DNA from: DASPPK01 sp964399235
GTDB lineage: Archaea; Thermoproteota; Bathyarchaeia; Bathyarchaeales; Bathycorpusculaceae
Direction: 5' to 3'
DNA: 17,373 bases
Assembly (NCBI GenBank): GCA_964399235.1
Contig: CAYNQC010000023.1
Span: forward strand, 1 to 17,373
Position numbers and translations under genes: made by a program
Part shown: positions 6,706 through 12,610 of the stretch, piece after piece
How positions within the stretch are numbered: the stretch's first letter is position 1
Layout of the letters: the number at the start of each line of letters is the position of its first letter
The notes under the pieces: model-generated
Databases searched by the model: none
What the model saw: the letters and a program-made list of their open reading frames with translations, nothing else
Told to the model about the DNA's origin: nothing

Positions 6706-7968
6706 CTAACCGTAATGGTTTGCCAATATTATCGCGTCGAAGATATCGATAACGTTGTCACTATTCAAGTCTGCGTTGGGGTTCCAATTTGGGCTGCCCG
6801 GAGAAGAATTATAGGCTTTTGCAAGTGTAATTGCGTCGTAAATGTCCACCACGCCATCCCCGTTTACATCGCCAATTGCGTACAGAGTGACGGTTGTATT
6901 TCCTCTGAACAACCTATCGTAATAGAGAGAGCTCACGTGGATCGTGTAATTGCCCATAGGTGCCGTGCTGAATGGGAACATGAACGAGAAATCATAGGTT
7001 CCGTCAGGGGGAAAGAGTTCAACTGCGGACTTGCTCATGTTTGGTTGAGGACTAGACAGCGATCTGGAGATTGTGAACGAAGCCGACCATTCAGGACTGT
7101 ACGGATGGCCGCCGTTGCTTGGAAAACGAGTGAACAAACAGCCGTACATCATGACACTCCCGATGAATCCTGAGTCCATTACTTGTTGGGCTCTGAAAAA
7201 CACGGAGCCTGGAATGCCTGGGAAGGTCAGGGTGGAATAAGTAGATGGATTGGCAAATGGAGCCAGATTGGAGTCGAGGAATACGATGGTTGTTGTCACA
7301 TTGTATGTCTGCATCATATCGCTATTTTCCCATTCGGCGTATACCCAGATATCTTCCCCCTTTGTAAAGCTGGTTTTGGGAACCATATTCGAGTCACAAG
7401 CATAAAACTTGGTGAAGCTGATCGCCCAGGGTCCACTTACCAGGCTAGTGGGTCTTATTCTGAAAAGAAAGGATGAACCGTCTGGTTTTCGGATGTCCAC
7501 GCCCACGAGGCTTTCCAACACAGCAATGTTACCTGGAATCGATCTGAATGTTCCAGTCACGTTGACAGTGTCGAACCTGTCATATTTTATTTTATCTGTC
7601 GCAACGGTCAGGTTAAACGTGTAGACTGTGACAGTCTTGGATGTGGTGTTCCATAAGCCTTGGCTGTCCGTTACGTTGAGAGTGACCGTGTAGTCACTGG
7701 CAATGGAGAAGACATGTGTAGTCATGTTTTCAGACGTGTTGACCTTTGGTGTTCCATCGCCAAAATTCCATTCATGATTGACGATTGTGATAGTAGGTCC
7801 GCCAGTTTTAGACGCTGAAGCGTCAAATGCTACAGTCATGTTGACTAGGGGGACCGCCGGTGCATAGTAAAATATGGCTTGCGGTGGATCTGCTGCAAGC
7901 AATGGTTCTGAAGCCATCATTGTGATAAGAGCGATTACCAAAATGGGAACCAGAAGTTTTCCGATCAC
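6706..7968 (-). CDS. Secreted PKD-domain protein with C-terminal type I dockerin
   Basis: 420 residues from GTG at 7968, with GGGT just upstream. A signal peptide occupies ~1-25 (KLLVPILVIALITMMASEPLLA). A PKD domain spans ~28-116 and contains the diagnostic W-x-F-G-D-G at 67-72 and YTVTLNVTD. Ig-like beta-rich sequence with many N-x-S/T sequons fills ~117-365. The last 55 residues are a dockerin: loop 1 GDVNGDGVVDIYDAITLA (Asp367-Asp375) and loop 2 NADLNSDNVIDIFDAIILA (Asp400-Asp408), two F-hand calcium loops each followed by a helix. Dockerins bind cohesin domains in calcium-dependent surface assemblies. There is no cohesin, catalytic domain or membrane anchor in this protein, so it may attach through the dockerin. 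It precedes the anchored CARDB protein and could share its surface complex. Confidence 0.88.
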   Translation of the reverse strand: MIGKLLVPILVIALITMMASEPLLAADPPQAIFYYAPAVPLVNMTVAFDASASKTGGPTITIVNHEWNFGDGTPKVNTSENMTTHVFSIASDYTVTLNVTDSQGLWNTTSKTVTVYTFNLTVATDKIKYDRFDTVNVTGTFRSIPGNIAVLESLVGVDIRKPDGSSFLFRIRPTSLVSGPWAISFTKFYACDSNMVPKTSFTKGEDIWVYAEWENSDMMQTYNVTTTIVFLDSNLAPFANPSTYSTLTFPGIPGSVFFRAQQVMDSGFIGSVMMYGCLFTRFPSNGGHPYSPEWSASFTISRSLSSPQPNMSKSAVELFPPDGTYDFSFMFPFSTAPMGNYTIHVSSLYYDRLFRGNTTVTLYAIGDVNGDGVVDIYDAITLAKAYNSSPGSPNWNPNADLNSDNVIDIFDAIILANHYG

Positions 7969-8010
7969 TTACCCTTGTCTCCGGATTTGTATCATGAGTA
8001 AAGTCGAAAG

Positions 8011-8024
8011 AAAAGATATATGTC
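8011..8024 (-). promoter_or_regulatory. Candidate TATA box of the dockerin protein gene
   Basis: The minus strand reads GACATATATCTTTT. The TATA core is centred about 51 nt upstream of the GTG at 7968, predicting a leader of about 20-25 nt. Confidence 0.5.
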
Positions 8025-8155
8025 TTCTGGAATGTCGTTCTATATCATTAGGTAACCCATAACGTGCAATTCTGTAACAGTAGTTCCTTGCTTCTGACAG
8101 CAAAGAAATCCAAGGAAGCTTGTTGGCACGTGAAACAATGCTTCATAACACATAA

Positions 8156-8401
8156 ATGAACCAGAAGACTCTTGAGGAGTTGGGACAAAACTTGAGTTTA
8201 GAGGAAATCGAGGCGTTTGCATCTTCTTTGAAGGTTTGCCCTAAGTGTCGTTCAAACGAAGGCTTTTGGGTTGCGGCGAATCGTGAAAAGAGTTACGCTC
8301 AATGCAAGCACTGTGGCGCCATTCTAGAGTTTTGCGAGGTCTTGTCTTATCGAGAGAAAGGCCAAGCGTCAAGAAGCGTTTTCAAAAAGCTGAAATTGTG
8401 A
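8156..8401 (+). CDS. Small zinc-ribbon protein
   Basis: 81 residues. The N-terminal ~25 residues are a predicted helix (NLSLEEIEAFASSL). A zinc ribbon follows: CPKC (about 28-31) and CKHC (about 50-53), 18 residues apart, which is typical treble or ribbon spacing for a structural zinc. The C-terminus is basic (RSVFKKLKL), consistent with nucleic-acid or protein binding. The ATG directly follows an in-frame TAA, so no longer start exists; no Shine-Dalgarno motif is seen, and a near-leaderless transcript or a start at an internal TTG cannot be excluded. It is divergent from the dockerin gene. Function unknown. Confidence 0.7.
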   Translation: MNQKTLEELGQNLSLEEIEAFASSLKVCPKCRSNEGFWVAANREKSYAQCKHCGAILEFCEVLSYREKGQASRSVFKKLKL

Positions 8402-8414
8402 TCTGAGACCGTCG

Positions 8415-8420
8415 TTTTTT
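8415..8420 (+). terminator. T6 terminator after the zinc-ribbon gene
   Basis: A run of six T residues begins 14 nt after the zinc-ribbon gene's stop codon, preceded by a GC-richer stretch (GACCGTCG). This fits the archaeal poly-U terminator pattern. Confidence 0.4.
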
Positions 8421-8449
8421 CACAGGCAACAGCGAAAATGGTCTTTTCA

Positions 8450-8465
8450 TTGCATAATAATGCAA
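8450..8465. repeat. Inverted repeat in the zinc-ribbon/frhB spacer
   Basis: TTGCAT-AATA-ATGCAA is a 6-bp perfect dyad with a 4-nt centre. It lies about 200 nt upstream of the frhB TATA box, too far for a simple operator. Apart from this dyad, the T tract and the frhB promoter, I see nothing in 8402-8694. Confidence 0.35.
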
Positions 8466-8661
8466 CTAGTTGATTTCGACGTCTATCGTCAACTTATCAC
8501 GGATCTGTGTGTCGGTCGTTCTCTTTTTCATTGGTTGACGCAAATTGTTTGATCCCTATTAGAGCATTCGTTGTGCCACCTATTGTGCATCGTCTTTCAA
8601 CCTATGTCTTCCATGTCATGCTGTAGTCATGTATTAGCCACAACAAGCTTCTGACAGTCTA

Positions 8662-8670
8662 GATTTATAA
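8662..8670 (+). promoter_or_regulatory. TATA box of the FrhB-family gene, leaderless spacing
   Basis: GATTTATAA, centred about 28 nt before the ATG at 8695. Archaeal initiation about 25-28 nt downstream would fall at or within a few nt of the start codon, so the mRNA is probably leaderless. There is no ribosome binding site. Confidence 0.65.
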
Positions 8671-8694
8671 CCAGAAGACATTACCTTTCTCTTG

Positions 8695-9495
8695 ATGTCG
8701 ACAGAAGAGTTTGGAGTTTGCCGCAGACTGGCAATTGCTCAAGCAACGGATAGCAGGATACTGGACCTATCTCAGGATGGCGGCGTCGTAACTGCATTGC
8801 TTCTTTATGCCCTGGAGACCAAGCTTATTGACGGTGTCGTTGTTTCTGGAGTTAAAGAGGGAAAGCCTTGTTTTCCAAGTCCTATGTTGGCGACAACTGC
8901 ACGTGAGATAACGAATTGCGCAGGAACCAGATACTTTTACTCGCCTAACATACTGGCGCTGAAAGAGGCAGTCAGACAAGAGAAGACCCGCTTGGCTTTT
9001 GTAGGCACCCCATGCCAGATACAGGCCGTCAGAAAAGCGCAGAAGGCTGAGTTGCAGTTCGTTTCTCCTGTGAAATACCTCATCGGACTGATGTGTTCAG
9101 AATGCTTCACCTATGAAGGGCTCATGGAAAAACATCTCAACAGAGTGGTGGGCCTGAATCTAAACAGCATAAGAAAAATGAACATCAAAGGAAAAATGCT
9201 GGTCACAACAGATTCCGGACTTCACGCGATTCCTCTTGCAGACATAAAGCAGTATGCAAGAGAAAGCTGCAGGCGTTGCAGTGATTTCAGCTCCGAACTT
9301 GCCGATGTCTCAGCAGGCGGTTTGGGAATGCACAGATGGACATTCATGGTTATTCGAACAGAAAAAGGAGCAGAATTGTTTGACGGTGCCGAGAGAGTGG
9401 GCGTTATTAAGACGCGAGAATTGAAGGAAGAACAAAATGCAATGAATCTTCTTCGTAGTCTCTCTAGGAAAAAGAAAAAGGGTCTAATGCGTTAA
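8695..9495 (+). CDS. Coenzyme F420 hydrogenase/dehydrogenase beta-subunit family protein (FrhB/FdhB-like)
   Basis: 266 residues from ATG at 8695; a TTG at 8692 is also open but the promoter spacing favours the ATG. Family features run in order: LSQDGGVVTALLLYALE (25-41), GTPCQIQAV (104-112), the Cys pair C134/C137 (GLMCSECF) and C192/C195 (CRRCSDFSSELADVSAGG). These match the Fe-S ligand and flavin/F420-binding pattern of FrhB, FdhB and FpoF relatives. Such subunits pass a hydride between reduced F420 and an Fe-S/FAD relay. The N-terminal ferredoxin-like Cys cluster of longer members is absent, and no hydrogenase, formate dehydrogenase or complex I gene is adjacent, so its redox partner is unknown. 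The ECF S-component gene follows by ~50 bp with its own TATA box. Confidence 0.85.
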   Translation: MSTEEFGVCRRLAIAQATDSRILDLSQDGGVVTALLLYALETKLIDGVVVSGVKEGKPCFPSPMLATTAREITNCAGTRYFYSPNILALKEAVRQEKTRLAFVGTPCQIQAVRKAQKAELQFVSPVKYLIGLMCSECFTYEGLMEKHLNRVVGLNLNSIRKMNIKGKMLVTTDSGLHAIPLADIKQYARESCRRCSDFSSELADVSAGGLGMHRWTFMVIRTEKGAELFDGAERVGVIKTRELKEEQNAMNLLRSLSRKKKKGLMR

Positions 9496-9508
9496 GGGCT
9501 CGCCAAGT

Positions 9509-9516
9509 CTTATAAA
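9509..9516 (+). promoter_or_regulatory. TATA box of the ECF S-component gene
   Basis: CTTATAAA, just after the frhB stop. Its centre is only 17 nt before an ATG at 9530 but about 35 nt before the ATG at 9548. The predicted transcription start (about 9538-9541) lies after 9530, which decides for the second ATG. Confidence 0.6.
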
Positions 9517-9547
9517 CCCATAGAATCACATGCCTAGTTTGATTTCG

Positions 9548-10156
9548 ATGAAATTGGACACCACGACCGTGGCTGGTACTGCTGCTCTATCTTCGCTGGT
9601 CATCGTTTTCGATTATGCTCTAAAATATTCGAACCTGAAAATACCGTTTCCATGGCTGCCTTACCTCAAATTCGACTTCACGGGAATACCAATAGTGATA
9701 TCAGCCCTCCTTTTCGGGTTAATTCCAGGAATCTTCACATCAGCTGTGGCCTCTTTAGGCATCTTGGCTCGCAGCGGCGACATCTTGGGCTCAACAAGCA
9801 AAGGACTGGCCGAATTCTCAACAATCATAGGAATGTTGATAGGGCTCAGAATGTTCCGCAGATTCAGAGCTGTCACCTCGATCTCAATCGGTTTGGCCTC
9901 AAGAGTCTTGATAATGACTATCGTAAATTTGGCATTTGTCTACACGGGATTGCTACTGATACCTTCCAGCTACAAGCAAGCTGCTTCCACTTGGGTCTTG
10001 ATAGTCGGGATCTTTAACTTGGCAGGTGGCGCTATTAGCGCGGTCGGTGGATACGTAGTTTTTGAAGCCATAAAAACACGCGCCCCTTTTCTAGTGAAAA
10101 GAAGCCGCGAAGAGGCATTTCAGCACGCGCGAAGGGATCAAAAACAGAGCACATGA
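9548..10156 (+). CDS. ECF transporter S component (substrate-binding membrane subunit)
   Basis: 202 residues from ATG at 9548. Five or six hydrophobic helices are visible: ~8-25, ~46-62, ~64-75, ~90-102, ~112-138 and ~147-172. The segment LKFDFTGIPIVISALLFGLIPGI (40-62) is the conserved helix-2 region of RibU/ThiT-like S components, with the Gly-rich turn after it. The C-terminus is basic and soluble. S components bind vitamins such as riboflavin, thiamin or biotin and work with a shared ECF energising module (two ATPases and EcfT), which is not in this window, so this is a solitary group II type gene. The substrate cannot be set; the LKFDF motif resembles riboflavin transporters. No riboswitch is seen. 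It lies between an F420-linked gene and cofE. Confidence 0.83.
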   Translation: MKLDTTTVAGTAALSSLVIVFDYALKYSNLKIPFPWLPYLKFDFTGIPIVISALLFGLIPGIFTSAVASLGILARSGDILGSTSKGLAEFSTIIGMLIGLRMFRRFRAVTSISIGLASRVLIMTIVNLAFVYTGLLLIPSSYKQAASTWVLIVGIFNLAGGAISAVGGYVVFEAIKTRAPFLVKRSREEAFQHARRDQKQST

Positions 10157-10163
10157 AACCCGT

Positions 10164-10180
10164 TTCCATTCGTGGGCATT
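10164..10180 (+). repeat. 17-bp sequence at the left gap edge
   Basis: TTCCATTCGTGGGCATT abuts the first N and is identical to 10281-10297, which abuts the last N. It is either an unmerged contig overlap or the first copy of a repeat that broke the assembly. Confidence 0.9.
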
Positions 10181-10280
10181 NNNNNNNNNNNNNNNNNNNN
10201 NNNNNNNNNNNNNNNNNNNNNNNNNNNNNNNNNNNNNNNNNNNNNNNNNNNNNNNNNNNNNNNNNNNNNNNNNNNNNNNN
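10181..10280. other. Assembly gap of 100 N
   Basis: Exactly 100 undetermined bases, a common placeholder for a gap of unknown size. It lies in the spacer between the convergent ECF S-component and cofE genes. Reading frames across it carry no information. Confidence 0.98.
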
Positions 10281-10297
10281 TTCCATTCGTGGGCATT
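10281..10297 (+). repeat. 17-bp sequence at the right gap edge
   Basis: Identical to 10164-10180. It continues as CGAATTG, so CATTCG occurs twice here and ATTCG/CGAAT form a short dyad. It lies 17 bp from the cofE stop codon. Confidence 0.9.
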
Positions 10298-10313
10298 CGA
10301 ATTGTGGCGCGTC

Positions 10314-11072
10314 CTATCTGTACAGGTCTTTCTCTCTTGACCTCACCAATTCAACTGCGCGGGCACGATTTGATTTCAAGTACTTATAGCCCCTAATTAT
10401 GGCAGCGGGAACCCCTTCGCTCGCTTGACCTATCACAAGTTCAGCAGCAGAAGCCAGCTCGTCCGCAACAGCCGTTTGCTTAACATGCAAGACATACCCG
10501 AACAAGTCTTTCTCGCCCCTCCTGTCTCGGATAGGTTTCAGCCCAGAAACACCGATCGCCACGTTAATCTCACCACTTCTAAATGGTCGTCCATGCGTAT
10601 CCGAAACAATGACGGCAACGTCACAACCCGTGAGTTCTCTGATCTCAGTTCTGATCTTCTGTGCGGACATATCGGGGTCTTTCGGCAGCAAAGCCACGTT
10701 CCTTTCTCCTGGCACGTTTGACCTGTCGACACCAGAATTGGCACAGACGAATCCATGCCTCGTCTCAGTAATCAATATTCCATCACGCATGCGACTGATC
10801 TCCTTGGACTCACGCAAAACAACTTCGACCAAAGCAGGGTCCTTTTGCCACTGCTCTGCCAAACACTTGGCAAACTCGCTAGGCACAACCTTGTCCAAAT
10901 CCACAACATTTCCTTCAGCTCGAGAAACAAAAACGTGAGTGACCACCAACACGTCGCCAGCCTGAATTGGAGTGCCTTGCCTGCGAGCGGCGTTGACCAC
11001 AAGCCTGCCAACACTATCGCCAGCCTTTACGATAGGCAATCCACCAATCGCAATCACCTCAACTTTGTCCAA
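10314..11072 (-). CDS. cofE: Coenzyme F420-0:L-glutamate ligase
   Basis: 252 residues, the normal length for archaeal CofE, from TTG at 11072 with GGAG about 12 nt upstream. CofE adds one or two glutamates by gamma linkage to F420-0 using GTP and divalent metal, the final step of F420 synthesis in archaea. Family motifs are all present: IGGLPIVKAGD (9-19), FVSRAEG (48-54), ANSGVDRSN (111-119), SDTHGRPFRSG (157-167) with VAIGVSG after it, and a closing VPAAIIRGY. Asp115 and Asp158 lie at the expected metal-binding positions. It is a stand-alone CofE; the FMN-reductase domain of bacterial FbiB is absent. It diverges from a 56-residue gene across a shared palindromic TATA element and converges on the ECF S-component gene across the gap. 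Confidence 0.95.
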   Translation of the reverse strand: MDKVEVIAIGGLPIVKAGDSVGRLVVNAARRQGTPIQAGDVLVVTHVFVSRAEGNVVDLDKVVPSEFAKCLAEQWQKDPALVEVVLRESKEISRMRDGILITETRHGFVCANSGVDRSNVPGERNVALLPKDPDMSAQKIRTEIRELTGCDVAVIVSDTHGRPFRSGEINVAIGVSGLKPIRDRRGEKDLFGYVLHVKQTAVADELASAAELVIGQASEGVPAAIIRGYKYLKSNRARAVELVRSREKDLYR

Positions 11073-11107
11073 GGGAAGTCTCTCCGCAGACTATTTTCAG
11101 TCAAGAG

Positions 11108-11117
11108 CATTTAAAGC
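11108..11117. promoter_or_regulatory. Palindromic TATA element shared by cofE and the divergent small gene
   Basis: CATTTAAAGC contains the self-complementary TTTAAA and so reads as a TATA box on both strands. Its centre is 40 nt from the cofE TTG (11072) and 40 nt from the ATG at 11153. Each direction would have a leader of about 14 nt. No other TATA-like element lies between the two start codons. Confidence 0.5.
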
Positions 11118-11152
11118 AAACTCGAGCGCGGTCGCATTTCTGATTTCAAACT

Positions 11153-11323
11153 ATGAAGCATTTTGTAGCCGCAGTGGAGTGGCATGAGACTATGGACATC
11201 CTTCGGTTCAGGAAAAACTCTCATAGCAGCTGGAATATTGAAGAGGCATACAAGTTGATCAAGTCACATCCGAACACTTTACCGATATGGACGAAGCTGG
11301 GAATTACAGAAAAGAGGAAGTAA
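11153..11323 (+). CDS. Possible 56-residue protein, unrecognised
   Basis: An ATG at 11153 opens 56 codons ending in TAA at 11321-11323. The product is basic, with an amphipathic middle (WNIEEAYKLIKSHPNTLPIW) and the end TKLGITEKRK. There is no signal peptide, membrane helix or Cys motif. Support comes from position: it starts 40 nt from a TATA element and fills most of the space between cofE and the tRNA-Tyr promoter. An internal ATG at 11192 with GGAG upstream would give 43 residues. Against it, it is short, I recognise no family, and no Shine-Dalgarno precedes the first ATG. Confidence 0.4.
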   Translation: MKHFVAAVEWHETMDILRFRKNSHSSWNIEEAYKLIKSHPNTLPIWTKLGITEKRK

Positions 11324-11358
11324 GACTAATGCGAGACAAGAGCCACAAATGCGTAACG

Positions 11359-11365
11359 TATAAAT
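11359..11365 (+). promoter_or_regulatory. TATA box of tRNA-Tyr
   Basis: TATAAAT centred about 38 nt upstream of the first tRNA base (11400), so transcription would start near 11388 and leave a 12-nt 5' leader for RNase P. Confidence 0.6.
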
Positions 11366-11399
11366 TCATTATGCAATCTTTAGAAACTCGATCGGTCGA

Positions 11400-11557
11400 C
11401 GGGCGGTAGCTCAGCCTGGTAGAGCTTCCGAGTCAGCACAAACGTGATTGGCTGACGGAGATGCTGTAGATGCCTACCAAAGGTGGGTATCACCCAGCTG
11501 CCAGGCATACAAGCAGAAACCGGAGCGTCGCAGGTTCAAATCCTGCCCGCCCGACCA
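11400..11557 (+). tRNA. tRNA-Tyr(GUA) with two introns (30/31 and 37/38)
   Basis: The acceptor CGGGCGG (11400-11406) pairs with CCGCCCG (11547-11553); discriminator A11554 and encoded CCA (11555-11557). C1-G72 is the known archaeal/eukaryotic tRNA-Tyr identity pair. The D arm is GCTC-AGCCTGGTA-GAGC; the T arm is GCAGG-TTCAAAT-CCTGC. The mature anticodon arm TCCGG-CTGTAGA-CCGGA needs removal of two segments: intron 1 at 11431-11462 (32 nt, between positions 30 and 31) and intron 2 at 11470-11518 (49 nt, 37/38). The anticodon GTA is at 11466-11468. Intron 1 makes a canonical bulge-helix-bulge: bulge C-G^A, central helix CTTC/GGAG, bulge A-T^G, inner helix GTCAGC/GCTGAC. Intron 2: bulge A-G^A, central helix CTGT/GCAG, bulge A-A^A, outer helix TCCGG/CCGGA. 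Confidence 0.93.
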
Positions 11558-11616
11558 CCAACCTGCAACTTCGCTTCAGCTGGATCATTGGCGATGCGTA
11601 GCAGAGGAATCGGGCA

Positions 11617-12474
11617 ATGGACCCAGTGGCTCTCGTAAGGTACAATGGTAAGATCGGAGAGACTATCGAAAAGGGCATTGGACTGCTTGGCGGGTGGAGA
11701 AAACCGAAATCTCCATTCATCGTCAAGCCCAACATTGCCGCGTTGGTGACGAAGTCCAAGTTTGCCGTTACTGATGTGAAGGTAGTTGAAGCTGTAGTAA
11801 AACTCGCTTCAAAACAAGACAGAAACCTTTCCGTGAAGATCGCGGAGTCGGACAGTGACTGCAAGTATGCTGACGAAGCTTTCAAAAAATTCGGTTACAC
11901 ACGGATTGAAAAGAGGTTTCAGGCTCTGGGTTTTGACGTGTCGCTGATCAATCTGAGCCATCTGGCCAGAATTTCAACCAAATTGGACGGACTTTATTTC
12001 AAGAATCCTGAACTCCCCGATGTCATTGCAGGATCGAAATACCTCATCTCCATTGCCGTGGCAAAGACTCACCCTCTGACCTTTGTGACTGGGAGCATGA
12101 AGAATCTGTTCGGTCTTCTTCCAAGAAAAGACAAAGTGTTCTATCATCCGCACATCAATGACGTCATTGTTGGCTTGAACAGACTTGTCAGAACAGATCT
12201 GTGTATCGTTGATGCCAGAACTGGTGTTGAAGGCTGGGAGGGTCCGATCACGAGACGCCTAGGCATGTTTATCTTGGGAACAAAACCTGCATCGGTGGAT
12301 GCAACTATGGCTAGGATAATGGGTTTCAAACCTGAAAAGATACGCCATTTAGTCGAAGCAGAGAAATTTGGTTTGGGCACGCTCGACCCCTTGGTCGTGG
12401 GAGAAAATCTTGAGTCAGTAACAGTGAAGTTCAGGTCACCATCCAACCTGTCCCCAAAGGCTCTTGTGAAATGA
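11617..12474 (+). CDS. DUF362 family protein
   Basis: 285 residues from ATG at 11617, with GAGG about 12 nt upstream. It shows the DUF362 pattern: an early VKPN (37-40) loop, IAVAKTHPLTFVTGSMKN (146-163), then the hallmark NLFGLLPRKDK (163-173), and a C-terminal half with VDARTGVEG and a D-A-x-M-A segment (VDATMARIMGF). The ferredoxin domain present in many DUF362 proteins is absent, so this is the single-domain form. The biochemical role of DUF362 is not established to my knowledge. It begins 60 nt after the tRNA-Tyr CCA with no clear TATA box between, so it may be read through from the tRNA promoter. A predicted reductase gene follows on the same strand. Confidence 0.82.
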   Translation: MDPVALVRYNGKIGETIEKGIGLLGGWRKPKSPFIVKPNIAALVTKSKFAVTDVKVVEAVVKLASKQDRNLSVKIAESDSDCKYADEAFKKFGYTRIEKRFQALGFDVSLINLSHLARISTKLDGLYFKNPELPDVIAGSKYLISIAVAKTHPLTFVTGSMKNLFGLLPRKDKVFYHPHINDVIVGLNRLVRTDLCIVDARTGVEGWEGPITRRLGMFILGTKPASVDATMARIMGFKPEKIRHLVEAEKFGLGTLDPLVVGENLESVTVKFRSPSNLSPKALVK

Positions 12475-12567
12475 TAACGTTTGTCTGAGGAATCCCGTAA
12501 TTCTTCAAAACATTGGGTAGACGCGAGAAGCCAACAGCAGACTTTGCAGATTGACAACATGCAAAAG

Positions 12568-12574
12568 GTTTAAA
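12568..12574 (+). promoter_or_regulatory. TATA box of the OCD/mu-crystallin-family gene
   Basis: GTTTAAA with a purine-rich BRE-like AAAAGG before it. Its centre is 25 nt before an ATG at 12596 and 40 nt before an ATG at 12611, so both are possible starts, while an upstream TTG at 12551 is excluded because it precedes the promoter. Confidence 0.6.
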
Positions 12575-12610
12575 GCGGTTTTCTTTGCCTTAAGCATGAG
12601 GCTTCGAAAA

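Noticed and set aside
9490..9547. A flavin or other vitamin riboswitch before the ECF S-component gene
   Set aside because: Only ~50 nt separate it from frhB and the TATA spacing leaves a leader of about 10 nt, too short for an aptamer.
10164..10297. CRISPR array hidden in the gap, with the 17-mer as repeat
   Set aside because: Only two copies are visible and both touch the gap edges; no spacer, leader or cas gene is seen. A contig overlap explains the pattern more simply.
10153..10396. Frames running through the N gap
   Set aside because: About 34 of their codons are undetermined; they say nothing about coding.
11426..11437. Reading the second tRNA as unspliced with anticodon CAG (Leu)
   Set aside because: It would give G at position 32, C at 37 and a type I variable loop, all wrong for tRNA-Leu. 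The C1-G72 pair and CTGTAGA loop identify tRNA-Tyr with two introns.
11490..11885. 131-codon minus-strand frame across the tRNA-Tyr and DUF362 start
   Set aside because: It contains GRAGFEPATLRF, the familiar false peptide made by translating a tRNA T arm backwards, and overlaps two well-supported genes.
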